A stretch of DNA of 64,000 nucleotides, taken from assembly GCA_035293805.1 (NCBI GenBank), contig DATGMD010000013.1, positions 1-64,000 on the forward strand, read 5' to 3'. Under the pieces are notes generated by a model. It ran no database searches. It was given only the letters and a program-made list of their open reading frames with translations, and was not told the origin of the DNA. Shown here piece by piece: positions 24,362 to 32,753 of this stretch. How positions within the stretch are numbered: the stretch's first letter is position 1; the number at the start of each line of letters is the position of its first letter. The position numbers were made by a program, and so were the translations under genes. This DNA is from JAJPHF01 sp035293805. GTDB lineage: Bacteria > Chloroflexota > UBA6077 > JAJPHF01.

Positions 24362-24673
24362 ATGTCGCTCGACGATCTCAGTCGCGCGGACTCATGGAAG
24401 CGCATTCGGGAATGGCTGGGCAGCGGCAACGACGCTTCCCCCGGCCCCTGGGAGAGCGCGATCCGCCTGGGGTGCCAGGCGCTCGTGCAGGCGCCGCGCG
24501 AGCTGCGCTCGGTGCGCCTGGAGGGCTTCGCGGGCCGCGACATTCCGTATGGGACGCGCATGCTGCACTTCGTCGATCGTGCCGAGGCGATCGCGGCGGA
24601 GTTCGGGCTACGCGCCCAGGTCGATTACCATGGTGGCTGCCCCGGCGTGACGCTGCTCCGGCGGTCGACGTAA
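24362..24673 (+). CDS. Hypothetical protein (103 aa)
   Basis: ATG 24362 follows GAGGAGTCACTTGG. The product reads MSLDDLSRADSWKRIREWLGSGN, then LRSVRLEGFAGRDIPYGTRMLHFVDRAEAIAAEFGLRAQVDYHGGCPGVTLLRR, which looks like a small alpha/beta protein. The frame is open upstream to an ATG at 24287, but that stretch is Arg/Gly-rich and lacks a ribosome binding site. Third of three small unknown genes between kdpC and the second kdpA. Confidence 0.55.
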   Translation: MSLDDLSRADSWKRIREWLGSGNDASPGPWESAIRLGCQALVQAPRELRSVRLEGFAGRDIPYGTRMLHFVDRAEAIAAEFGLRAQVDYHGGCPGVTLLRRST

Positions 24674-24766
24674 GCGTCCGGGGCCGGCCCGGGCGCCCGG
24701 GCCCGGAGCGGGACGCGCGGCGCGTGTGCGTCCCCGCCGCCAGCCCGCGCCCGTGAGGTGCCCGAT

Positions 24767-26491
24767 ATGAGCATCATGAGCTTGCTCCAGTACGCGCTCT
24801 TCCTGCTGGTCGTGGTCGTGCTGGTCCGCCCTCTCGGCGGCTACCTGGCCGCGGTCTTCACGGGGCGCCGGACCTGGCTGGACCCGTTGCTCCGGCCCGT
24901 GGAGCGGGCCACCTACCGCCTCACGGGCGTCGACCCCACCCACGAGATGACCTGGCGAGAGTACGCCACGGCGTTCGTCCTCTTCGGCCTGACCGGCACC
25001 CTCCTCCTTTACACCATCCTCCGCCTGCAGGCGCTCCTCCCCGGGTTCAACGCCGACGCGCTGTCGACCGAGATGACGCCCGATCTGGCGATGAACACGG
25101 CCATCAGCTTCGCCACCACGACCACCTGGCAGGCGTATGCGGGCGAGACGACCATGCACTACGTCGGCCAGATGGTCGGACTGGCCGCCCAGAACTTCCT
25201 GGCCGGCGCCGCCGGCCTCGCGGTGGGCCTGGCCTTCATTCGCGGGTTCGCGCGCGAAGAGGGGGCCACGGTGGGCAATTTCTGGGTGGACGTGGTGCGG
25301 GGCATCTGGTGGGTGCTGCTCCCCGCCTCGCTCGTGGGCAGTCTGCTCCTCGTCTGGCAGGGCGTGCCGATGAACTTCCATCCCTACACGGCCGCGACCG
25401 GCCTGGAGGGCGCGCCCCAGCTGATCGCGCAAGGGCCGGTAGCGGGGCTGGAATGGATCAAGAACCTCGGCACCAACGGCGGCGGCTTCTTCAACGTGAA
25501 CGGCGCCCATCCTTATGAGAACCCGACGCCGCTCACGAACTTGCTGGAGATGCTGGCGATTGCCGTCGTACCTGCCGCGCTCACGAACACCTTCGGGCGG
25601 CTCGTGGGGCGCCCGCGCGACGGCTGGCTGCTGTTCGCCGTCATGACGGTCCTGTTCACGATCGGGTTGCTGGTCTGCGGCGCGGCGGAGCAAGCGGGCA
25701 GTCCCGCGACTGCCGCGGCGCTGACCGCCTCGACGGCCACCCAGGCCGGTGGCAACATGGAGGGCAAGGAGACGCGCTTCGGCATCGGCGGCTCGGCGCT
25801 CACCGCGGTGACCACCTCGAACGGCGCGACCGGCTCGTACAACTCGATGCACGACAGCTACACGGCGCTCGGGGGCCTGGTGCCCCTGGTGAACATGCTG
25901 TTCGGCGAGATCCTCTTCGGCGGCCTGGGGACGGGGCTGTACAGCCTGATCCTGGTCGCCCTGCTGGGCCTGTTCATCACCGGGCTAATGGTGGGCCGCA
26001 CGCCCGAGTACGTGGGCAAGCGGCTCGGGCCACCCGAGGTCAAGCTGATCGTCCTGTATACCCTGCTCGGGCCGCTCGTCGTGCTAGTGCCGACCGCGGT
26101 GGCGGTGGTGACCGACTGGGGGCTGGCGGGGCTGACCACCAACAGCGGCCCGCACGGCTTCACCGAGATCCTCTTCGCCTACGCGAGCAGCGCGGCGAAC
26201 AACGGCCAGAACTTTGCGGGGCTGAGCGCGAACACACCGTTCTACAACCTCAGCACGGCAGTGGCGATGATGGGGGGACGCCTCGGGCTGGGCATCACCG
26301 CGCTGGCGCTGGCGGGCCTCCTGGTGCGGCAGCCCCGCCGGCGCGTGACGCTCGGCACGCTGCCCACGGACTCGGTGCTCTTTGGGACGATCCTGACCGG
26401 CACGGCCGTACTCGTCGTCGGCCTGACGTACCTGCCGGCGCTCACGCTGGGCCCGGGCATCGAGGCGCTGCTCAGCGGGGTGGCTCGCTAA
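24767..26491 (+). CDS. Second, orphan KdpA-like subunit with altered filter
   Basis: The 574-residue protein is a full-length KdpA homolog with GTNGGGFFNVNGAHPYENP and NNGQNFAGLSANTP in place. The first filter segment, however, reads TTTTWQAYAGE where KdpA normally has TNTNWQ, so both Asn are Thr. The third reads TTSNGATGSYNSMHDS against the TTxxSCGA pattern of the canonical copy. No second kdpB or kdpC is present. It may replace the first KdpA in the pump under other conditions, act as a separate cation channel, or be specific for another ion. ATG 24767 follows GTGAGGTG. Confidence 0.92.
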   Translation: MSIMSLLQYALFLLVVVVLVRPLGGYLAAVFTGRRTWLDPLLRPVERATYRLTGVDPTHEMTWREYATAFVLFGLTGTLLLYTILRLQALLPGFNADALSTEMTPDLAMNTAISFATTTTWQAYAGETTMHYVGQMVGLAAQNFLAGAAGLAVGLAFIRGFAREEGATVGNFWVDVVRGIWWVLLPASLVGSLLLVWQGVPMNFHPYTAATGLEGAPQLIAQGPVAGLEWIKNLGTNGGGFFNVNGAHPYENPTPLTNLLEMLAIAVVPAALTNTFGRLVGRPRDGWLLFAVMTVLFTIGLLVCGAAEQAGSPATAAALTASTATQAGGNMEGKETRFGIGGSALTAVTTSNGATGSYNSMHDSYTALGGLVPLVNMLFGEILFGGLGTGLYSLILVALLGLFITGLMVGRTPEYVGKRLGPPEVKLIVLYTLLGPLVVLVPTAVAVVTDWGLAGLTTNSGPHGFTEILFAYASSAANNGQNFAGLSANTPFYNLSTAVAMMGGRLGLGITALALAGLLVRQPRRRVTLGTLPTDSVLFGTILTGTAVLVVGLTYLPALTLGPGIEALLSGVAR

Positions 26492-26505
26492 TGACTGCGG
26501 TACTG

Positions 26506-28155
26506 CTACGCGCCCATCTCGTCCTCGCTCTGGAGCAGGCCGATGAGATAGCGGCGCGCGCGCAGCCGCGCGTCGTCGGCGCTGCCCAGCAGCGGCTCCA
26601 GCACTTCGTAAGCCACCTGGCGCACGGCCTCGTCGATGGCCGCCGCTACCAGCGTGGGCCACTCGCCCGGACCGTACTCGACGTGCATCAGCCGCAGCCC
26701 CCGCTCGACCGGCTCCAGCGCCACACTGACATAGTTCTCGCTGCCGGGCTTGCCGAACTCGGCGACCTCCCGCCCATCGAAGTCGTGGTAGCGGACGATC
26801 TCGGTCAGGCCGGCGCCGCGCAGCGTCGCCTCCAGCCCCTGCAGGAACAGGTCGGCGGTGGCCGGGCTCAGGCGCAGGGTGCGCCGCTCCGCCTCGGCGC
26901 CGAGCGCGGGCCTTGGCGTCCCGGCGGGGCGAAAACTGAGCACGAGCAGGCCCGAGCCCAGCACGGTCGTCACGGCCACCAGCAGGATCGCCACGCCGAA
27001 CAGCTCGCTGCCGATCGTCCCGCTGCTCAGGCCAATCCCCGCGACGATCAGCGCGACCTCCCCGCGTGGGAGCATGCCGCCGACCACGGCCAGCACGCGC
27101 CGCCCGCGAAAGCCCACGCCGAGCGCGGGGAGCCCGCAGCCCAGCGTCTTGCCCAGCACGGCCGCCACGCACAGCGCAGCGCCCAGCGACAGGGCGGCGG
27201 CCATCGCCGGCAAGTCGACCAGCGCGCCCATCACCACGAAGAACACGGGCACCAGCACCTGGCGCAGGCCGAGCAGCGCCCGCTCGATCCCGCGGCCCAT
27301 GGGGGTCTGCGACAGCGCGAGGCCCACCGCGTACGCCCCCAGGATCGCCGCGAGGCCAGCTTGCTCGATCAGGTAGCCGGCCACGAACGCGCTCCCGAGC
27401 GCGATCCCCACGACCGCCCCCTCGCCGCGGAGCCGCAGCGGCAGCCGGGTGAGCAGGCGCACGGCCAGCAGGGCGCCCGCCGTCACCGCCACGAGGGCGC
27501 CCACGGCGCGCGCCGCGCTCAGCGCCACGCCCGCGGGCGTAATGCTCTGGCCCGCGGCGACGCTGATCGCCAGGCCGAGGCCGATGATGCCGAGCACGTC
27601 GTCGACCACCGCGCCGCCAAGAATGGTCACCCCCTCCGGCGTGTCGAGCCGCCCGAGGTCAGCCAGGACGCGGGCGCTCACCCCTACCGACGTGGTGGCG
27701 ATGATCCCGCCAAGAAACAGCGCCCGCGGGTCGCTCGCGCTGGGTGCCAGCCCGAAGACCAGCGCGACGACGACTCCCAGCGCGAACGACAGGAGGTTGC
27801 CGCCGACCGCGACCAGCGCCGCGGCGTGGCTATACCGCAAGAACTGCAGCAGGTCCGTGTTCAGGCCGATGAGGAACAGGAGTACCACGGCCGCGACCTG
27901 CGCGAAGGCATACAGCTCGGGCGAGAGCGGCCCGCTGCGGCTCGCCACCGGACCGAACAGCGGCTCGCCCAGGAGTGGCAGCGTGAGGCCGCCCAGCGCG
28001 AATGGCCCGATAGCGACTCCTGCCAACAGCTCGCCGAGCACCGTCGGCTGGGCGAGGCGCTCGGCCAGCTCGCCGCCCACTTTGGCGGCGATGAGAATCG
28101 CGCCCAGCTGCAGGACCAGGTGAGCCAGGCCGGTGCCCGCGTCGAGCTGATTCAT
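26506..28155 (-). CDS. CPA2 family cation/proton antiporter
   Basis: The 549-residue protein has about 12 membrane helices with LAQPTVLGELLAGVAIGPFALGG near the start, IGLNTDLLQFLRY, the TSVGVSARVLADLGRL segment and GAVVDDVLGIIGLGLAI, all hallmarks of CPA2 (KefB/NapA-like) exchangers including the conserved Asp pair (VVDDVLG). After residue 425 there is a soluble tail of about 125 residues that is not a TrkA-N (RCK) domain. It probably exports K+ or Na+ in exchange for H+, balancing the uptake systems beside it. It converges with the second kdpA, 15 bp apart. Confidence 0.92.
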   Translation of the reverse strand: MNQLDAGTGLAHLVLQLGAILIAAKVGGELAERLAQPTVLGELLAGVAIGPFALGGLTLPLLGEPLFGPVASRSGPLSPELYAFAQVAAVVLLFLIGLNTDLLQFLRYSHAAALVAVGGNLLSFALGVVVALVFGLAPSASDPRALFLGGIIATTSVGVSARVLADLGRLDTPEGVTILGGAVVDDVLGIIGLGLAISVAAGQSITPAGVALSAARAVGALVAVTAGALLAVRLLTRLPLRLRGEGAVVGIALGSAFVAGYLIEQAGLAAILGAYAVGLALSQTPMGRGIERALLGLRQVLVPVFFVVMGALVDLPAMAAALSLGAALCVAAVLGKTLGCGLPALGVGFRGRRVLAVVGGMLPRGEVALIVAGIGLSSGTIGSELFGVAILLVAVTTVLGSGLLVLSFRPAGTPRPALGAEAERRTLRLSPATADLFLQGLEATLRGAGLTEIVRYHDFDGREVAEFGKPGSENYVSVALEPVERGLRLMHVEYGPGEWPTLVAAAIDEAVRQVAYEVLEPLLGSADDARLRARRYLIGLLQSEDEMGA

Positions 28156-28233
28156 GGGGAGCGTTCCATCATCTCACAGCGCCCAGTCGCCGGGGCTCCC
28201 GCCCTCGCCGTGAGCCCCGGCGCTGAGCAAGCC

Positions 28234-28282
28234 GTGCAAAAAAGGAAAAGGAGACAGGCAAATGCCTGTCTCCTCCTTGCAC
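28234..28282 (-). promoter_or_regulatory. Candidate transcription attenuator in the antiporter leader
   Basis: On the - strand, GGAGACAGGC and GCCTGTCTCC form a 10-bp stem with an ATTT loop (arms within 28250-28273), followed at once by TTTTCCTTTTTT, a rare good intrinsic terminator for this genome. It lies about 80 bp upstream of the antiporter start. A copy of the terminator's 3' arm, TTGCCTGTC, occurs earlier in the same leader (28380-28372) and could pair with the 5' arm as an antiterminator. The outer GTGCAA/TTGCAC bases (28234-28239, 28277-28282) extend the stem. Confidence 0.6.
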
Positions 28283-28455
28283 GGGGGGTATCGGGGCCCG
28301 TGCGCTCCGTCGGCCGTCGCGGGAGTCTATTCTACTGGCGTGACGTGCAGAGTGTACGGGGTGGACTTGCGGACAGGCAACTCCTTGCATGGGTCTGTCG
28401 TGGCGGGGCCGTCACGCCGTTCCTTCGCGCCGATTGCGAGTACCGCCGCAGCCCG

Positions 28456-28530
28456 CTAAGCCGCCGTCCCAGGATAGTACGGACGTTTGGCTTCGCCCAA
28501 CATACCAACTATCCCCGGTCGAGTGCTTAG
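28456..28530. repeat. 75-bp palindromic element, copy C
   Basis: Starts CTAAGC and ends GCTTAG, with a GTTTGGC-TTC-GCCCAAC centre nearly identical to copy A's. Its outer parts match copies A and B better in reverse complement. It ends 15 bp before the ATG of the short KdpD gene, with GGGAGG between, the same placement as copy A relative to the gene at 400. Confidence 0.75.
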
Positions 28531-28545
28531 GGCAGGGAGGTCGAC

Positions 28546-29763
28546 ATGGTCGACGGCAAGCTGCCGCAGGAGCCGCCCGGCGCCGCCGACGCGCTCGCCG
28601 AGGCGGAGCCCTTGCGCCCGGAAGCAGCCAGGGCGCTCCGCAAGCTGCAGGCGACCGAGCCGCCGAAGCGCGGCCGACTCCGGATTTACCTCGGTATGGC
28701 CCCCGGCGTCGGCAAGACGTACGCGATGCTGAACGAGGGGCGGCGGCGCAAGAGCCGCGGCACCGACGTGGTCGTCGGCTTCGTCGAGACCTACAACCGT
28801 CCCAATACCGTCGCCCAGCTCGGCGACCTGGAGGTAGTCCCCCGCAAGCAGATCGAGTACCGCGGCGTGACGCTCGCGGAGATGGACACCGACGCCGTCA
28901 TCGCGCGCAAGCCCCAGGTGGCGCTGGTGGACGAGCTGGCCCACACCAACGCGCCTGGCTCGAAGCACGAGAAGCGCTGGCAGGACGTGTACGACCTGCT
29001 CGACGCCGGCATCCACGTCGTCGGCACGGTCAACGTCCAGCACCTGGAGAGCCTGGCCGACATCGTGGAGACGATCACCGGCGTGAAGGTGCGCGAGCGG
29101 ATCCCCGACAAGGTGATCGATGACGCGGACGAGGTCGAGCTGGTCGACATGTCGCCGCAGGCGCTGCGCTCGCGTATCAAGCACGGCAACGTGTACCCGC
29201 CGGACCGCGCCGCCCGCGCGCTCAACGAGTTCTTCCGCGAGGGCAACCTGACGGCGCTGCGCGAGCTAGCGCTACGGCGCATCGCCCAGGAAGTGGACGA
29301 GCGGCTCCAGGACTACATGCACGACCACCAGATCGAGAAGACCTGGCCGGCGGGGGAGCGGGTCATGGTGTGCATCGACCACCGCCCGCAGTCGGCCCAC
29401 CTCATTCGGCGCGCGTGGCGCACGGCCGATCGGCTGCAGGCCGAGCTGCTGGCGGTGTTCGTGGCGCCACGGGGCTGGGAGCGCGCCGCGGAGGCCGAGC
29501 GCAAGGGCCTCGCCGCCAACCTGCGGGTAGCCGAAGACCTCGGCGCCGAAGTGCTCCAGCTCCAGGGTGACGTGGCGTCGGAGCTGGTGCGTGTCGCCCG
29601 CGAGCGGAACGTGACGCGGATCGTCATCGGCCACTCCGAGCGCAGCCGCTGGTACGAGCTGCTCCACGGCTCAGTCGTCGCCAAGCTCCTGCGCGCTCTC
29701 CCCGAGGTCGACATTAACGTGGTCGCGAGCGGAACCGACCGATCCGAACCCCGCCACGGATGA
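28546..29763 (+). CDS. Short KdpD: sensor and USP domains without histidine kinase
   Basis: The 405-residue protein matches only the cytoplasmic N-terminal half of KdpD: GMAPGVGKT Walker A (residues 50-58), VALVDELAHTNAPGSKHEKRWQDV (about 125-148), and a universal-stress-protein domain from about 265 ending in IVIGHSERSRWYELLHGSVV. The four membrane helices, GAF and kinase domains (about 500 residues) are absent. In several bacteria the KdpD USP domain binds c-di-AMP. Without a kinase it cannot signal as usual; it may bind a partner kinase or regulate the pump directly. GGGAGG precedes ATG 28546. Confidence 0.9.
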   Translation: MVDGKLPQEPPGAADALAEAEPLRPEAARALRKLQATEPPKRGRLRIYLGMAPGVGKTYAMLNEGRRRKSRGTDVVVGFVETYNRPNTVAQLGDLEVVPRKQIEYRGVTLAEMDTDAVIARKPQVALVDELAHTNAPGSKHEKRWQDVYDLLDAGIHVVGTVNVQHLESLADIVETITGVKVRERIPDKVIDDADEVELVDMSPQALRSRIKHGNVYPPDRAARALNEFFREGNLTALRELALRRIAQEVDERLQDYMHDHQIEKTWPAGERVMVCIDHRPQSAHLIRRAWRTADRLQAELLAVFVAPRGWERAAEAERKGLAANLRVAEDLGAEVLQLQGDVASELVRVARERNVTRIVIGHSERSRWYELLHGSVVAKLLRALPEVDINVVASGTDRSEPRHG

Positions 29764-30020
29764 CCCGCGCGCCCTTGCGGGCCGGAAGGGATGAAGGTCG
29801 GTCGCCGGCGCCTGCCCGCCCCCCACCTGCCTCGCGCCCCTCCCGCGCACCGCGGCGCCCCAGCCGCACGGCATCGCCCCTCGCCCGGCCCTTGCCACTT
29901 CCCGGCCGCCGCGCCTACCATGAGACGCTAGGCCACCCTATGGCCAGATGGACAACAACCCGGTGTGGCACGCCCCTCCGCTCACGCCGCCCTGATGGTC
30001 CCCGCTTTCGGGAGAGGCAC

Positions 30021-31682
30021 ATGAGTAACCCACACGCCGACCTGGCGATCGTCGAGGCGAACGTCATCACGATGGAGGGCGCGCGGCCGCGGGCCACCGC
30101 GCTCGCCGCGCGCGACGGGCGGCTGGTCGCCGTGGGCGACGCCGACGACGTGCGGCCCTGGATCGGGCCGGGCACGGCCGTGCTCCGGCTCCCGGGTCGC
30201 ACCGTCCTGCCCGGCTTCATCGAGACGCACACCCACCTGGGCCTGCTCGGCGTGCGCCAGCAGTTCGTGGACTGCCGCACCCCGCCGAACCAGACGATCG
30301 CCGACCTCGTCGCGCGCGTCGCCGAGCGCGCGCGCACCACCCCGCCCGGCGCCTGGATCGAGGGTGAGGGCTACGACGATACGCTGCTCGCCGACCAGCG
30401 TCACCCGAACCGCCACGACCTCGACGCCGTCGCGCCCGACCATCCGGTCCTGCTCTGGCACGTCTCGCACCACGTCTGCGCCGTGAACAGCCGCGCCCTG
30501 GCCCTCGCCCACATCACGCGCGACACCCCCGACCAGTACAAGGGCCTCGACGGCCGCATCGTGCGCGACGCCGACGGCGAGCCGACCGGCGTGCTGATGG
30601 AGCGCGGCGCGCGCTTCCGCGTGAACGAGGTGCAGCCGCCGCTCACCGTCGCCCAGATCGTCGCCGGCCTGCGCGACGTCCACGACGACTACCTGGCCGC
30701 CGGCATCACCAGCACCCACGACGCGGGCGTGGGTGGCCGCGCGGGCCAGACGGAGGTCGCCGCCTACCAGGAGGCCACCGTCGCGCCCAGCTTCCAGCTG
30801 CGCGTGCGCGGCCTGCTGCGCGTCGAGCTGGTGCAGGACTACCTGGAAGGCCGCGCCGATACCGACTGGGCGTTCGTCGGCGACTACCAGACGCGCCGCT
30901 TCGGCACGCGCAGCATCAAGATCACGCAGGACGGCTCCATCCAGGCGCTCACCGGCGCGCTGCACGACCCGTATCACTGCGACCCAACGCGCACGGGGAT
31001 GCTGACGATGGAGCAGGAGCGGCTCGACGCCCTGGTGCTCGCCGCCCACCGCGCCGGCTTCCAGGTCGCCATCCACACCAACGGCGACCGCAGCATCGAC
31101 TCCGCGCTCGACGCCTTCGAGCGCGCCCAGGCGGCCTTCCCCCGCCCCGACGCCCGCCACCGCCTGGAGCACTGCCAGATGGCGACCGAGGCGCAGCTCG
31201 ACCGCATCGCCCGGCTGGGCGTCTACCCGTCGTTCTTCGTAAAGCACGTCTACTACTGGGGCGACCGCCACCGCCGGCTGTTCCTCGGCCCCGAGCGCGC
31301 GCCCCGCATCAGCCCGCTGCGCTCGGCCCAGCAGCGCGGCATCCGCTTCGCCCTGCACAGCGATTGCCCCGTGACGCCCCTCGACCCGCTGTTCGGCATC
31401 TGGGCGGCCGTGAATCGCCTGACGCGCGAGGGTGACCTGCTCGGCCCCGAGCAGCGCATCGGCGTCGAGCAGGCGCTGCGCGCCTACACGGCCGACGCCG
31501 CCTACCTGGCGTTCGAGGAGCGCGAGAAGGGCACCCTGGCGCCCGGCAAGCTGGCCGACCTCACGGTCCTCGGCGCCGATCCGACGGCCGTCGACCCGCT
31601 GGAGATCAAGGATGTCCCCGTCGAGCTGACCGTCGTCGGCGGGGCCATCGCCTGGGCGCGGCCGGGCGCCGGGCTGGGCTAG
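30021..31682 (+). CDS. Amidohydrolase family 3 protein (YtcJ-like)
   Basis: The 553-residue protein has the amidohydrolase signature PGFIETHTHLG (about residue 75) with the HxH metal pair, ITSTHDAGVG, AGFQVAIHTNGDRSIDSAL with a metal-ligand His (about 355), RLEHCQM with the second His, and FALHSDCPVTPLDP with the catalytic Asp (about 450). It ends with the LAPGKLADLTVLGADP strand of the composite beta-sandwich. Family members hydrolyse N-substituted amides or amino-acid derivatives, often with broad range. GGGAGAGGCAC precedes ATG 30021. The LysR regulator follows 4 bp later. Confidence 0.93.
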   Translation: MSNPHADLAIVEANVITMEGARPRATALAARDGRLVAVGDADDVRPWIGPGTAVLRLPGRTVLPGFIETHTHLGLLGVRQQFVDCRTPPNQTIADLVARVAERARTTPPGAWIEGEGYDDTLLADQRHPNRHDLDAVAPDHPVLLWHVSHHVCAVNSRALALAHITRDTPDQYKGLDGRIVRDADGEPTGVLMERGARFRVNEVQPPLTVAQIVAGLRDVHDDYLAAGITSTHDAGVGGRAGQTEVAAYQEATVAPSFQLRVRGLLRVELVQDYLEGRADTDWAFVGDYQTRRFGTRSIKITQDGSIQALTGALHDPYHCDPTRTGMLTMEQERLDALVLAAHRAGFQVAIHTNGDRSIDSALDAFERAQAAFPRPDARHRLEHCQMATEAQLDRIARLGVYPSFFVKHVYYWGDRHRRLFLGPERAPRISPLRSAQQRGIRFALHSDCPVTPLDPLFGIWAAVNRLTREGDLLGPEQRIGVEQALRAYTADAAYLAFEEREKGTLAPGKLADLTVLGADPTAVDPLEIKDVPVELTVVGGAIAWARPGAGLG

Positions 31683-31686
31683 CGGC

Positions 31687-32598
31687 GTGGCGCCCTTCTC
31701 GCTCACCGAGCTGCGCGTGCTCGCGGGCCTGGCGGAGGGCGAGACGCTCGCCAGCATCGGGGCCGCACTGTACCTCGGGCAGCCGACGGTCAGCCGCACG
31801 CTGCACGCCGCCGAGCAGAAGGCCGGCCTGCCGCTGGTCGCGCGCGAGGGCCGGCGGCTCGCGCTCACGCCCGCCGGCGCCGAGGTCGCGCGCGCCGCCC
31901 AGACCATCGTGGCCCAGATGCGCGAGCTGGACACGCTACTGGCGGCGATGCGCGCCGGGACGGGCGGGCCGGTGCGGCTGCTGGCCACGGTCACGCCCGC
32001 CAGCTACGTGCTGCCCGCCGTGATCGGCGAGTTCATCCAGGCCTTTCCGGCGGCCCGGATCAACCTGGAGGTCGTGAACGCCGACCAGGTCTGGCCGACC
32101 TTCATGGGCGAGCGCTACGACCTGGCCGTCGTCGGCCAGACGGCGCCGCCGCCGGGCGTGCGGCTGGAGTGGCTGTACGACGACCCGATCGTCTTCTTCG
32201 CCGCGCCCGGCTCGCCGCTCGCCGGGCGGGAGCAGGTGTCGCTCGACGACCTGCGCGGCGAGACGGTGATCGGGCCGTTCGCCCAGGCGTCCTGGGCGCG
32301 CATCTTTCAGGAGCTGTCGCGACGGGGGTTCAGCATCCCGCGCCAGATGGACCTCCGCGCGGCGGAAGGCGTGAAGCGCCTCGTCGAGGTCGGCGGCGGC
32401 GTGGGCGTCCTCTTCGGCTCGGCGCTCAAGCGCGAGCTGGCCGAGGGGCGCCTCCGCGCGCTCCGCGTCGCCGAGCCGGTCCTGGCGCAGGGCTTCTGTC
32501 TGGCGCGGCGCGACAGCGTGCCAGTCACGCCGGTGGCGCGGGCGCTGCGCGAGTTCCTGCTGAGCCACCTGCGCGCCGAGGCGGCCGCGCCCCGCTGA
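31687..32598 (+). CDS. LysR-family transcriptional regulator
   Basis: The 303-residue protein starts at GTG 31687. The N-terminal winged helix reads LTELRVLAGLAEGETLASIGAALYLGQPTVSRTLHAAEQKAGLPLVAREGRRLALTPAG in typical LTTR spacing; the effector domain follows (VRLLATVTPASYVLPAVIGEFIQAFPAARINLEVVNADQ). It probably controls the amidohydrolase upstream and the binding-protein gene downstream: a 23-bp palindrome of LTTR type lies 11 bp after its stop codon. The inducer is unknown. Confidence 0.93.
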   Translation: MAPFSLTELRVLAGLAEGETLASIGAALYLGQPTVSRTLHAAEQKAGLPLVAREGRRLALTPAGAEVARAAQTIVAQMRELDTLLAAMRAGTGGPVRLLATVTPASYVLPAVIGEFIQAFPAARINLEVVNADQVWPTFMGERYDLAVVGQTAPPPGVRLEWLYDDPIVFFAAPGSPLAGREQVSLDDLRGETVIGPFAQASWARIFQELSRRGFSIPRQMDLRAAEGVKRLVEVGGGVGVLFGSALKRELAEGRLRALRVAEPVLAQGFCLARRDSVPVTPVARALREFLLSHLRAEAAAPR

Positions 32599-32609
32599 GC
32601 CTGGCGCGG

Positions 32610-32632
32610 ATTCATGCTCCCAATGCATGAAT
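32610..32632. promoter_or_regulatory. LysR-type operator palindrome
   Basis: ATTCATGC (32610-32617) and GCATGAAT (32625-32632) are perfect inverted repeats separated by 7 bases, and include a T-N11-A core (32615-32627). The centre (32621) lies about 65 bp upstream of the start point predicted from the promoter at 32651-32679, exactly where LTTR activators bind. Confidence 0.75.
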
Positions 32633-32650
32633 ATAGTGCCTCATTGCCAA

Positions 32651-32679
32651 TTGATTGAAAGTGTCTACGGGGGTAGAGT
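32651..32679 (+). promoter_or_regulatory. Sigma-70-like promoter for the first binding-protein paralog
   Basis: TTGATT (32651-32656) and TAGAGT (32674-32679) are separated by 17 bp; each keeps four of six consensus bases. The surrounding sequence is AT-rich against the genome background. Transcription would begin near 32686 and run into the gene at 32754. Confidence 0.6.
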
Positions 32680-32753
32680 AGGGCAGCAGCTAACCGAGCG
32701 GCCGTGGCGGCGGCACGGTCCAGCGCGGTGGCTGCCGTCCAGGGAGGCTGGCC

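Noticed and set aside
26491..28530. 679-codon + strand frame opposite the antiporter
   Set aside because: The - strand frame encodes a clear CPA2 antiporter; the + strand product is composed of Gln/Arg/His-rich noise.
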